Shown piece after piece: positions 1 to 10,536 of a stretch of DNA of 64,000 bases. How positions within the stretch are numbered: position 1 is the stretch's first letter; every line of letters begins with the position of its first letter. The stretch is from positions 1,680,347-1,744,346 of the forward strand of contig JASKMD010000010.1 in assembly GCA_030144725.1 (NCBI GenBank), in the 5' to 3' direction. A program made the translations under genes and the position numbers. The stretch comes from Haematococcus lacustris (lineage: Eukaryota; Chlorophyta; Chlorophyceae; Chlamydomonadales; Haematococcaceae). A model generated the notes under the pieces. The model was not told the origin of the DNA. It did no database searches and saw only the letters and a list, made by a program, of their open reading frames with translations.

Positions 1-690
1 TGAGCCAGAGGCTGAGCCAGAAGCAGCTGCTGAGCCAGAGGCAGCTGCTGAGCCAGAGGCTGAGCCTGAGGCAGCTGCTGAGCCAGAGGCAGCTGCTGAG
101 CCAGAGGCAGCTGCTGAGCCAGAGGCTGAGCCAGAGGCAGCTGCTGAGCCAGAGGCTGAGCCAGAGGCAGTTGCTGAGCCAGAGGCTGAGCCAGAAGCAG
201 CTGCTGAGCCAGAGGCAGCTGCTGAGCCAGAGGCTGAGCCTGAGGCAGCTGCTGAGCCAGAGGCAGCTGCTGAGCCAGAGGCAGCTGCTGAGCCAGAGGC
301 TGAGCCAGAGGCAGTTGCTGAGCCAGAGGCTGAGCCAGAAGCAGCTGCTGAGCCAGAGGCAGCTGCTGAGCCAGAGGCTGAGCCAGAGGCAGCTGCTGAG
401 CCAGAGGCTGAGCCAGAGGCAGCTGATGAGCCAGAAGTAGCTGCTGAGCCAGAGGCAGCTGCTGAGCCAGAGGCTGAGCCAGAGGCAGCTGATGAGCCAG
501 AAGTAGCTGCTGAGCCAGAGGCAGCTGCTGAGCCAGAGGCTGAGCCAGAAGCAGCTGCTGAGCCAGAGGCTGAGCCAGAGGCAGTTGCTGAGCCAGAGGC
601 TGAGCCTGAGACAGCTGCTGAACCAGAGGCAGCTGCTGAGCCAGAGGCAGCTGCTGAGCCAGAGGCTGAGCTAGAGCCAGCTGCTGAGCC
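1..690 (+). repeat. GAG-CCA-GAG-GCN coding minisatellite
   Basis: Tandem units of 12 to 30 bp are built from GCTGAGCCAGAG and GCAGCTGCTGAGCCAGAG. All length differences are multiples of three, so the frame is kept. A related array lies at 4993-5453. Confidence 0.85.
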
Positions 691-856
691 GGAAGCAGAT
701 GCTGAGCCGCAAGCAAACGAGGAAGTAGAGGTGGACGAGGAAGCTGAGGAAGCAAAGCAGGAAGATCAAGAGGAGGAAGATAAAGAGGAGGAGGAGCAGG
801 ATGAGGAGGACGAGGAGGAGGAGAAGGAGGAGGAGGAGGAGGAGGATGTCGTCTAA
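2..856 (+). CDS. C-terminal part of an acidic Glu-Pro-Ala repeat protein (5' partial)
   Basis: One reading frame stays open from base 2 to a TAA at 854-856 (284 codons) and runs off the left edge. The visible part consists of repeats of the type [14 protein letters not shown], changing after about codon 220 to a non-repetitive acidic tail made mostly of Glu and Asp and ending DEDVV-like (last residues EEDVV). Frame preservation through many repeat units and the non-repetitive tail argue that this is translated. No catalytic domain, signal peptide or membrane segment is visible. Such low-complexity acidic proteins often have a structural or scaffold role, but no function can be assigned. No ATG lies in this part of the frame, so the start lies outside the window. 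The same repeat occurs, non-coding, in an intron of the FTSZ1 gene 4 kb away. Confidence 0.5.
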   Translation, partial: EPEAEPEAAAEPEAAAEPEAEPEAAAEPEAAAEPEAAAEPEAEPEAAAEPEAEPEAVAEPEAEPEAAAEPEAAAEPEAEPEAAAEPEAAAEPEAAAEPEAEPEAVAEPEAEPEAAAEPEAAAEPEAEPEAAAEPEAEPEAADEPEVAAEPEAAAEPEAEPEAADEPEVAAEPEAAAEPEAEPEAAAEPEAEPEAVAEPEAEPETAAEPEAAAEPEAAAEPEAELEPAAEPEADAEPQANEEVEVDEEAEEAKQEDQEEEDKEEEEQDEEDEEEEKEEEEEEDVV

Positions 857-2600
857 GCTTTGTTGGTGGCATCTGTGTAGATATGAAATCATTGTCATGT
901 CTGAATATGTCCCTGTTGTGTCGGCCCTCCTGGCCTGAGGGTCAGCAACCTGTGGTGATTTTGGCACAGTTTCATCATGAATAGGAGTTATGTGTTTTGG
1001 GAAATGATAGCAAACTAGCCTCTGGGGCAGCCAGCCAGCAGCTCTGGGCAAAACAGAACCCGCTGCATTCAACACGCAGTACTCAGCCACACTTGACTGC
1101 CCCCATTCATCTTTTGCCATACCCAAGCAGTGTCAAAGCTGCCTGATGCTCTCTTTGTACACGACTGGTCCTGATCGCCTACTCCATGCATGCATGTTGA
1201 GCACTTGTTCACTCTTGTGGGGCTGTTTTTTTTACTGCTGCTTGGTGTTATGGCCGCTAACGGTGAGGTGCCCATGATTGCTGTGGGCATGTGTGTTCTT
1301 AAAAGGGGGGATGTTTTAGAAGCACAGCATGTGGCATGGGGTCGTCTCCTTTACCTGTGCTCCACAGTGGCCTGAGTCGCTCCCTGCTTGAGATGTGCGA
1401 GTGTTGAAGTATAAGGGGTAGCACACAGCAGGCAAGTGTGGTTGAAGACTCAGCCGTAGCATAGCCACGGGCTTTGCGTCAACTGGACACGCACTAGGAG
1501 TTGCAATGAGGCTAGGGATACAGACATCAGCAACAGCTGTAGTCTTCACATCGTAGGTTGTGTTCCATGAAACAAATAAGGAAGCAACGATGACGGTGAT
1601 CTTTGACTTGATAGGAACCTGGTAGAAAAGCCATACTGGTGCCAGTAAGGCGCGCCTGTAGAAACCTGTAAGATATGATCAAATATGACTTCCAGTTCCA
1701 CGGCATGAGCTGCCTAAGCCGGACAACAACTGGTGTGACTGAGGAGGGCGTCATGCTAGCTCGGCCTTGCAGCAAACACGCATCGTAATGAGGCCGTGCG
1801 GAGCACCATCGCCATGGCCTTATGGCCAACACTTACATCAGAGCCTTGCATGCAGCCTTCCATGCAGCTGTTTTAAAGTCAACTCTCTCCTTGCCCTGAG
1901 GGCGGCATGGCAACCACCCTCGCAAGACACAGCGTGCGGCTGATGAACAAGAAGGAACGTCAATGACTACGCGTATGGTCCTCAGTGGGTTTAGGTGAAG
2001 GTTGACGTGCCCCAGCCCTTGCACTGCTGCACCCCTTGCCCCTGCCCCTGCTCCCACCAGAGGTTGCCCCCACCGGCAGGAGGTCAGCCCCTCCGTGAGT
2101 GACTCAACCCCCTCTGAACCCGCACCGCGCCGTGACGTACCACTGCCCCATCGAGACACTGCCACTATCGCGCCTAGGGTCGCACCTGGCAATAAAACTG
2201 AATGCGGGCTGGGGGAAGAGGCTGTGGCAGAGACGGTGGCAGGGGCAGGCAGGGTGTTGGCGCATGCACGTGTAGCGCTCCTGGCAGCCCATCAGCTCTC
2301 TGCCCTGCAGCCTTCTCTAACCCTACCTCAGGTCAAGCATCAGCCTAGCAGCCACGGAGCAGCTCTAGACATCAACCACGTCAGCACCTCCCTCATCAGC
2401 CCAGCTAACACCCTACGCAGGCAACATGTGCATACGCAAAGGAGGAGCCATGTGACCCCCACCATATGAGCATGGTGCGGGGAGCTGACCTAGTGTGTGA
2501 GCGTCATCTCACTCCTAAGCTGTAGGGTGACGTCATCCTCCTCACACTTTCACAATGTCACCCCTGTATTTGTATCGTAGGGTGTGACAACTCCGCACAC
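857..2600. other. Intergenic DNA, no convincing gene
   Basis: The stretch lies between the repeat-protein gene and the 3' end of FTSZ1. The two genes converge here, so it should hold both 3' untran­slated regions. The reading frames present have ordinary random composition and no recognisable domain or splice structure. Confidence 0.5.
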
Positions 2601-5600
2601 CTACAGAATGCTCCTCCCCATGTAGCTGCGGTCAGAGCGGTTGGCCCGGCCCCATGGGCTGGCATTGTTCTGGTTGTTGGCGTCGCTTGCTGCAACCACC
2701 TGCTGTGGGGGAGGGGAGGAGCGTGCAGGCTGCAGCAGCAACACCACCGACACCAGGAGCAGGCTACAACTACCACCACCTTCACCGCCAAGCAACATCT
2801 GGTGTGGTGGTGTAGAGTCCCCTCAACTTCAAGCCGTCAGGTGCTGACAGCGGCAGTACAGCTAATACGGCATTACGGTAGGCCCGTCCAACAGCAGCAC
2901 TGGGCCCCTGCAGCCTTATCAGCGTGGAATACAAATGGTGATGCGTGGGGCAGCAGCAGCAGGAGGCAGCAGCAGGAGGAGGCAGCAGCACCACCACCAG
3001 CACCCGCACCAACATCAACATCAGCCGCAAGCTGTCAGGGTCAGTCCAGTCCAACTGCTCACCTGGGCCTCAGTGGCTTTGCGGGTGGGCCTCCCAAACA
3101 GCAGCTCGTCATATGACTGTGAGAAGCCAGTGGCGATGATGGTGACGTTGATGATGCCGTCATACTCAGGGTCCACCTGAGGCAGTGGGCAGGGGAGGCA
3201 GTGGGCAGGGGAGGCAGTGGGCAGGGGAAGCAGTGGGCAGGGGAAGCAGTGGGCAGGGGAAGCAGTGGGCAGGGGAAGCAGTGGGCAGGGGAAGCAGTGG
3301 GCAGGGGAAGCAGTGGGCAGGGGAGGCAGTGGGCAGGGGAAGCAGTGGGCAGGGGAGGCAGTGGGCAGGGGAAGCAGTGGGCAGGGGAAGCAGTGGGCAG
3401 GGGAAGCAGTGGGCAGGGGAGGCAGTGGGCAGGGGAGGCAGTGGGCAGGGGAAGCAGTGGGCAGGGGAAGCAGTGGGCAGGGGAAGCAGTGGGCAGGGGA
3501 AGCAGTGGGCAGGGGAAGCAGTGGGCAGGGGAGGCAGTGGGCAGGGGAGGCAGTGGGCAGGGGAAGCAGGGGGCAAAGCTCCCTGTGTGGCTGTGTGCTG
3601 GTCCTTGCCATCCCTCACCCTGCATTTGCCTTCCTAGCCTCACCTTACCTAGCTGCCAAGCTACCTTCCCTCGCCTCACCTCCCTCCTGGGCCCTGCCTT
3701 GCCTGACCCGTTTCCACCCATGAGTCATCACACATGCTCAGGGTCAGGGTCAGGGTCAGGGTCAGGGTCAGGGTCAGGGTCAGGGTCAGGGTCAGGGTCA
3801 GGGTCAGGGTCAGGGTCAGGGTCAGGGTCAGGGTCAGGGTCACAGCGCACCACAGCCCCAAAGATGATGTTGCAGCTGGGGTCCGCCAGGCCCGTGACCA
3901 CCTCCGACACTCTGTTGACCTCCTGCAGCGTCAGGTCTGTCCCTCCCGTAATGTTGTACACGATGCCTACAGGGCGGCCAGGACAGACCAGCAGCAACTC
4001 AACATGGCATGGCAGCGGCATGCACTATCTTGTCTGAGCCGCTTTCACTCGACTTGGCATGGCGGTGGGTACATGACGATGGTGGAGGTGAGGGTGAGGG
4101 TGATGACAGAGCAGTTGTCAAGAAGCTGCCCATCTTGACCCCGCCCTGATAAGCCACTGAGCTCACTGAGCTCACTGAGTGAAAACACGTGGGAGGCAGC
4201 ACCACTCTGGCAGTTGCTGGCTGGGGGTAGCTGGGCTGCAGCTGCAGCTGAGCCTCCATACCATACCAGACAGCGCCATACCCGAGGCTGCTGAGCCTGA
4301 GGCTGAGCAGGAGGGGTTAGCATGATGATGGTGGAGGATGGGCACAGTCAGGGTCAGCAGTGCATCCTGGACAGCTCGCACCTCACACAGCCCACACCTC
4401 ATACACCTCACACATCACACAGCCCACAGCACACATGCTATCTGTGCCAATGTTAGGGCAACACCCCGGACTTGCCCCCAAAGGGCCTAGGCTAAGGCAA
4501 TTCACCACAGAAAACCAGGAGTGGGCCTTGCCCTGAGTAGGACCCAGGTGCAGGTCCAGGTCTTGTGATACACCACCAATGCTCCTAGGGCAAGGGCTAG
4601 CAGCTAGGATGTGCACAGCTTCATAGAGGCCGCGATGGCCCAGTTTGAATCCGTAAATCACTCATTCACATAATCATGAATCCTCATTCATGTACTCACC
4701 AACTTTTAGATCACTCACAGATCTCTGTCTGGTCACTCTTTTGTCACACCCATGTCACACCTAGGTCATTCTCACCTGTTGCCCGCTCTATCGAGCGCTG
4801 TATGAGGGGGGCAGCGGTGGCACTAGTAGCGGCAACCTCTGCCCGGTCCTTGCCAGATGCCACGCCCACCCCCAGCATGGCGGTACCGCTGTTGCTCATG
4901 ATGGCCTTGATGTCCGCAAAATCCACGTTGATCAGCCCCGGCACGGTGATGATGTCACTGATGCCCTGCATGCGTAACAAAACACCCACAAGCCTGAGGC
5001 TGAGGCTGAGGCAGAGCCAGAGGCAGCTGCTGAGCCTGAGGCAGCATGCCGAGCAGGACCTGCTGCCCGCAGCCTTAAGCCTGCTCTTTGCCTGGGCCAG
5101 CACCCCACCCCCTCTGCCCCTCCTCCTGCTCCCCACCACAGCCACCAGAGGCTGAGCCAGAGGCAGCTGCTGAGCCAGAGGCTGAGACAGAGGCTGAGCC
5201 AGAGGCTGAGCCAGAGGCAGCTGCTGAGCCAGAGGCAGCTGCTGAGCCAGAGGCAGCTGCTGAGCCAGAGGCAGCTGCTGAGCCAGAGGCTGAGACAGAG
5301 GCTGAGCCAGAGGCTGAGCCAGAGGCAGCTGCTGAGCCAGAGGCAGCTGCTGAGCCAGAGGCAGCTGCTGAGCCAGAGGCTGAGACAGAGGCTGAGCCAG
5401 AGGCTGAGCCAGAGGCAGCTGCTGAGCCAGAGGCAGCTGCTGAGCCAGAATGGCCACCCCGACCCACTTGGACGCCCTGGCGCAGCACGTCATCAGCGAG
5501 GCCAAACGCGTCCTGCAGCGCTGTGCCCTCCCCTGCCACATCCAGCAGACGGTCGTTGGGGATGACGATCTAAGCGGGCACCAGGCAGCAGCCGGCAGCG

Positions 5601-8600
5601 GGGCAGCAGAGGGCAGGCATCAGCCCTAGGTCTCAGGGCAGCAGGCAGCAGGGTGAGCTGAAGTGCTGATACAGTAGAATGTTATACTACGGGGAGTTTG
5701 CAACAGCACTGTGCTTGTCTTCAGGCATGCTACGCCTACATAGGCAATCTGGACCACATTGAAGCAAGGTACGGCCAATTCTGGCAACATTGATTTTGAC
5801 AGCGTGGCTGGTGGCCAGCAAAGGAAGGAAAGCTGCAGGTCTACCCAGACTACCCGTCCCTGTCCGCTTCCCTTCCCTCCCGCCCCTTCCCTACACTTAG
5901 CTGAGCTTCTACCTACCTTCCTCTTAGCTTCCTCCCATCACTCACCACACTGTCCACGTTTGCTCGCAACGCCTCGATGCCATCACTGGCCTGACTGCCG
6001 CGACGCCGCCCTTCAAAGTTGAATGGGTAGGTGACCACTGCTACCGTCAAAATGCCTGCAATGGGGGGCAAGTCGAGGCAGATGCACACCCAGTGTTTAT
6101 TTTTCGCGTTATACCGTACTGATACGTTTCACTAAAAAAATCACCAAATTGTATCACCAATTGTTGGAGTATGGGATTTGAACAAAAAATCCGTGAGCAT
6201 GAGATGTTTTTCGTCGCCAATCAGCGTATCAGGGCGTATCAGTACGTAACAAGGCGTATCAGTACGGTTTGCTATAAAATGGCATGTTTTGGAGGTCGCT
6301 TTGCGCTGTGAAATGTACACTTTGCAAAGTGCGCTATCGCGCATGGCTCAAAGAAATGCGACCTTTGACAGGCGCTGTTCGCTAGATTGTGGACCTGAGC
6401 CCTAAAACTTAAACGAAGCCAAGTATGGTAGAGCTATGAAATTGAGGGTATAAGCCTGGGCCATGTCACTTTGCGCTATAAACGTTGCGCCATGTCACTC
6501 AGCGCCTGGGTCAGGGTCAGGGCCAGGGCCAGGGTCAGGGCCAGGGTCAGGGCCAGGGTCAGGGCCAGGGTCAGGGCCAGGGTCAGGGCCAGGGTCAGGG
6601 CCAGGGTCAGGGTCAGGGTCAGGGCCAGGGTCAGGGTCAGGGTCAGGGTCAGGGCCAGGGTCAGGGCCAGGGTCAGGGCCAGGGTCAGGGTCAGGGTCAG
6701 GGCCAGGGTCAGGGCCAGGGTCAGGGTCAGGGTCAGGGTCAGGGCCAGGGTCAGGGTCAGGGTCAGGGTCAGGGTCAGGGTCAGGGTCAGGGTCAGGGTC
6801 AGGGTCAGGGTCAGGGTCAGGGTCAGGGTCAGGGTCAGGGCCAGGCTCAGGCTCAGGGTCAGGGTCAGGGTCAGGGTCAGGGTCAGGGTCAGGGTCAGGG
6901 TCAGGGTCAGGGTCAGGGTCAGGGTCAGGGTCAGGGTCAGGGTCAGGGTCAGGGTCAGGGTCAGGGTCAGGGTCAGGGTCAGGGTCAGGGTCAGGGTCAG
7001 GGTCAGGGTCAGGGTCAGGGTCAGGGTCAGGTCAGACGCATGTGTTTGACAAACTCGAGACTGCGAGGTTGTGACCATGCAAGCATGCTAGTCACCATGC
7101 ACATCATGCAAGCCAAGCTGGGCTGGAAGCCTCACCCATGTCCTTTGACAGCTTGGCCACGACAGGGGCTGCACCGGTGCCTGTGCCCCCGCCCATGCCT
7201 GCTGTGATGAACACAAGGTCTGCGCCCTGCAAGCAAGCCACGGCAAGCTTGACTGCCCCATGCAGGTTGCGCCGTGAGTGCATGCCAGTCACACCCTCAC
7301 ACCCCCAGCTGGCCTAACCTCTGGCCATACATTTACTTGCCTGCTGGCCCTGGATGTCAGCTGCCTTCTTCTTACTCAGTTTGCTTACTTTTTCTTATTT
7401 TCTATTTTCAGTTTATCTCTCCTTCTTACTCAGTTTGCTCCCTACGTGTGACGGTGAAGTGATGTGCCTGCTAACTCGCCTTGGCCCCAACCCAGCCCGC
7501 TGGGTTTCTCTGCCTAACATCTCTCCCACCCCTTGCCTTCCACCTCCCATCTCCCAGCCACCAGCCAGCTGCCGCACCTGCACTGCCTTCTTCAAGGCCT
7601 CCTCTGATTCCTGTGCCGCTTGCTTGCCTAAGGCTGGGTTGCCTCCACACCCTAAACCCCTGGTCAGCTCGGTACCAATTTGGACCTGAGGTCAAGGTGT
7701 CAGCAGGCGGCAGGCAGTGTAACGGGTCAGCAGACAGCAGGCAGCAACTGACTAGGAAGCACCAGCTTCAGTGCAGTTTTGACACCTATGCTTGCTGCTC
7801 AATAGCCTAGGTACCCCATGTCAGTACAACAGCCTGACTATCAGCCCCACACACCCAGTCGATATATATGATAGCATGGCTATCAGCCCACACATCACCC
7901 ACACATCACCCAATTGACACACCAGCCATTGAGTGAGGCAGCCCCCTATTCGCTGTGTATTATATTCTCCACCAACATTGACCCAATGCGGCCGCTGTCT
8001 CCTCTTCAGCTAGGGTATCTTCAAGCGCGACAGTCAGGCACCCCCCCTGTTTGCTGCTAATGGTGTTTCCGAATCAACCATGGCAGTATGCTGATGCTGC
8101 CATTCACTTTAAACGGTGTGGGGCATGGCAGGGGTGGTGATGATGATGATAATGTTGATGATGACACCGGGCAATGCCTGAATTGTCCACCAGCCCTCCA
8201 GACAGACCTTGTTCAGTGCTGCATGGTTGGCCAGCGCTTGCGCATCAGTGTTCACAGCCCAAAATTCCACTCCCTGCAGGCACAAGGCACCTCAGCCGAG
8301 CCTTGGCACCACCACCAGCCTCAGCAGCAGGCGACCTCAGCAGCAGCAGGTGCGCATGAGCCAACTATCACCACCAGCCTCAGAAACAGGCGGCCACCAG
8401 CCTAGCCTCAGCAGCAGCAGGTTCGCACCATCACCACCACCACCACCACCAGCCTCAGCAAAATGCTGGTGGCAAAACAACAGGCGACCACAGCAGCAGC
8501 AGGTGCGCAAGAGCCAAGAGCTGCCTGTTCACAGCTGGGCTGGGAGGTGCTGCCCTGCCGCTACCTTCCTGTCACCTGACCTCTTTGCAAACCCACCATC

Positions 8601-10257
8601 GCCTGGCTGCAAGTTCGAAAGTCATCAACCAGCTGGCAACCACCAACAACTCTGGCAGCCCAACTACTCTCACCTCGCCCACACCTTGCTGTTGGGCTTG
8701 CAACACGTGCTTGTGCACTATGCACCACATGGCTGCATTGAGAGTTGCAGCAAGCTAGGCCTCGCCCTGGACCAATGGGTGAGTGAGATTAGTGAGAAGG
8801 TGTGCCACTGTTTACCACACAGCTGCCTAGGTAGGCACTGGCCCTGGACCCCAGGATGAGTGGGATGAGTGAGAAGGCACCAGCACTGGACCGCAGGATG
8901 AGTGAGATAAGTGAGAAGGAGCATGTGAGCTGATTGTGTACTCACCTGGCACCTGCCTGCCCCACCCATGCTGCCAGCTGCCCTCTTTGCAAACCCACCA
9001 TCGATGCTGCTGCATGTCTGAAGCTGCCTATGCCAAAAGCCCTTCAACCCTACCGGCCCAGATGCTGCACATACCCCCTGCTGCTCCCTGCCCTGCCCCT
9101 GCTCCAATTCCTGCCCCAACCCCAACCCTGCCAGCCCAGCTGTGACTCTATGTTCTTCTCTGTCTGCTGTCCTGGCCTGTTCTGGCCTGTACTGCCCTGT
9201 ACTGCCCTGTACTGCCCTGCACTGCCAGCCCAGCTGTTCTGGCTGCAGCGTGTGCGACACTAAGTGCTGCAGCAAGGTGATGTGCTAGGGTAGGGTCAAC
9301 TTCAAGGCTGGGAAATGGACAGTTCAAGTAAGTTGCTACAGCTTCAGCCATGGACCATAGGCCAAGTCGGTCTGCTGCTGACCTGCAGCCCAGCTGAGAT
9401 CATGCGGTTCAGGGCGTTGTTACCACCGCCCCCCACACCGATGACTTTGATGCGAGCATCCCCTCCTTCGGCAACAAACTGCACAAGCATGGAGTCACAA
9501 GGCATGAGGTCATCATAGGCATGCGATGGCAGGCCCATGCAGGGTGGTGGAGGGAGCTACCACCTCTGTCTGGTGTGGCTGTTGGGTCTTGCCCATCTAG
9601 CCTCCCCTTCAGAGTAGCAGGCAGGGGCAGGGGTGATCGGTGCATGGAGCCAGCCCCATAACAGCCAACCCCCACAACACAGCTTTGCAGCCTGCAAAGC
9701 CACAACACAGCTGAGTAGCCCTACATGATGACATGCAGCTCCCCCAATGCCTGCTCACACCATGCCAAACATGCTGAGACTCTGCGGTGAACATGGATTG
9801 CTGACCATCAGTGCATCATCACTACCAGCCACACATAGCAAGATGCTGCAGAACGGTTCAGAGCCTGCTTAGAGTGTGCAGTGAGGTCTAGCTGACCACC
9901 CGCTATGGCATCACGCACCGGCAGGCTTTGCACCACCATGTACCCTGGACGAGGGCCGCTGAAGACCAGTCGTCCATTGCCGATGCCGCGGCCCTTAAGC
10001 GCGGTCGCTGGGGGTTGCCCTGGCAGCAAATGACGCCGCCCCCATGGCAGAAGGCACGGATGGGGAGCCGTCGTAAGGCAACATCTGCCTGCCTGACGAT
10101 GCTCGCGCAGGTGAGCTTTCTGCATCGAACGTACACTCGCGGAAGAAGGACTTGCGGCTGATTGATTGCGCGGTCGATGCATGGACATACAAACTCTATA
10201 CACTTGCCATGTACATGTATGCCTGGTGACTCCACTCGGCGCAAACTCTTCGATCAC
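2601..10257 (-). CDS. FTSZ1: Plastid division GTPase FtsZ1 (about 10 exons)
   Basis: Tubulin-like GTPase that polymerises into the plastid division ring. Exons on the minus strand with matching phases are 9383-9478, 8208-8273, 7578-7685, 7136-7226, 5946-6055, 5468-5569, 4776-4965, 3851-3966, 3063-3176 and 2601-2729 (TAG stop). They give 373 residues. In order they carry the Rossmann start [18 protein letters not shown], the GTP-binding signature [12 protein letters not shown], the PFNFEGRRR strand, [10 protein letters not shown], and the catalytic T7 loop around NVDFADI. Residues such as [18 protein letters not shown] and GFSQSY point to the plant FtsZ1 rather than the FtsZ2 class. The C-terminus is Asn/Ser/Arg-rich and ends RSIL. 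One or more upstream exons must encode the chloroplast transit peptide. Ser/Arg-rich frames at about 9900-10257 are candidates, but their junction to 9478 is unresolved. Introns hold large minisatellites. Confidence 0.93.
3181..3577. repeat. 16-bp minisatellite in an FTSZ1 intron
   Basis: About 24 tandem copies of GGGCAGGGGAAGCAGT, with G/A variants. The array lies wholly within the intron between FTSZ1 exons 3851-3966 and 3063-3176. Long frames through it are artefacts of the period. Confidence 0.95.
3738..3841. repeat. (GGGTCA)n array in an FTSZ1 intron
   Basis: About 17 uninterrupted GGGTCA hexamers. They begin about 10 bases inside the intron, next to the donor of exon 3851-3966. Confidence 0.95.
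4993..5453. repeat. GAGCCAGAGGCAGCTGCT minisatellite in an FTSZ1 intron
   Basis: The main array is at 5150-5450, with a degenerate start at 4993-5047. The unit matches the coding array at 1-690. Here it lies between FTSZ1 exons 4776-4965 and 5468-5569, antisense to FTSZ1, and stops 15 bases from the exon. Confidence 0.9.
6085..6480. other. AT-rich island with inverted repeats inside an FTSZ1 intron
   Basis: This roughly 400-bp stretch is clearly more AT-rich than its surroundings. It contains a perfect 14-bp inverted repeat, ACCGTACTGATACG at 6113-6126 and its complement at 6255-6268. Further copies of GCGTATCAG lie near 6221 and 6232. It may be a small non-autonomous element; no coding capacity is evident. 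Confidence 0.5.
6507..7030. repeat. (GGGTCA/GGGCCA)n array in an FTSZ1 intron
   Basis: About 87 tandem hexamers in the intron between exons 7136-7226 and 5946-6055. The left half mixes GGGTCA with GGGCCA, and the right half is almost pure GGGTCA. The frames that cross it are not genes. Confidence 0.95.
8760..8925. repeat. Imperfect tandem repeat in an FTSZ1 intron
   Basis: Three diverged copies of a segment containing CCCTGGACC, GATGAGTG and GTGAGAAGG lie in the intron between exons 9383-9478 and 8208-8273. Confidence 0.6.
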
Positions 10258-10536
10258 AACCTACATCATAGCTTCTCTTACATAAAAGTGCCTGCCCGGT
10301 CGTAGTGAATGTGCATGTGTGGGAGTTTGGCAACACCATGTTGGTTCCAACCATGTTTCCCCTCACGCCTGTTCGGTGAAACCCGTGTTTCGGTGCGCGC
10401 GCCTCGCAACGGACGGACCCAGCCTATACGGTTTGCATGATACATATGCCAGCCTCCAGTCATGTGTTGGGTGATACTACATTGCCATGATCACGTCTGA
10501 TATACTCATCGTCATGTCACACTACCGTGTCGCTGC

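Noticed and set aside
3185..4037. Gly-Arg-Gly-Ser-type proteins on the plus strand
   Set aside because: They derive from the 16-bp and 6-bp arrays in an FTSZ1 intron and overlap FTSZ1 exons in antisense.
5088..5573. Plus-strand Pro-Glu-Ala protein with its own ATG
   Set aside because: It overlaps an FTSZ1 exon in antisense and has no splice or domain support outside the repeat.
6463..7207. Long frames encoding Gly-Gln, Arg-Val, Gly-Ser or Leu-Thr repeats
   Set aside because: All arise from a hexamer array inside an FTSZ1 intron. Every frame of a 6-bp repeat without stops is open.
2601..9478. Bacterial contamination or an organelle genome, because of ftsZ
   Set aside because: The gene is split by canonical introns, has FtsZ1 class residues and lies among nuclear eukaryotic genes.
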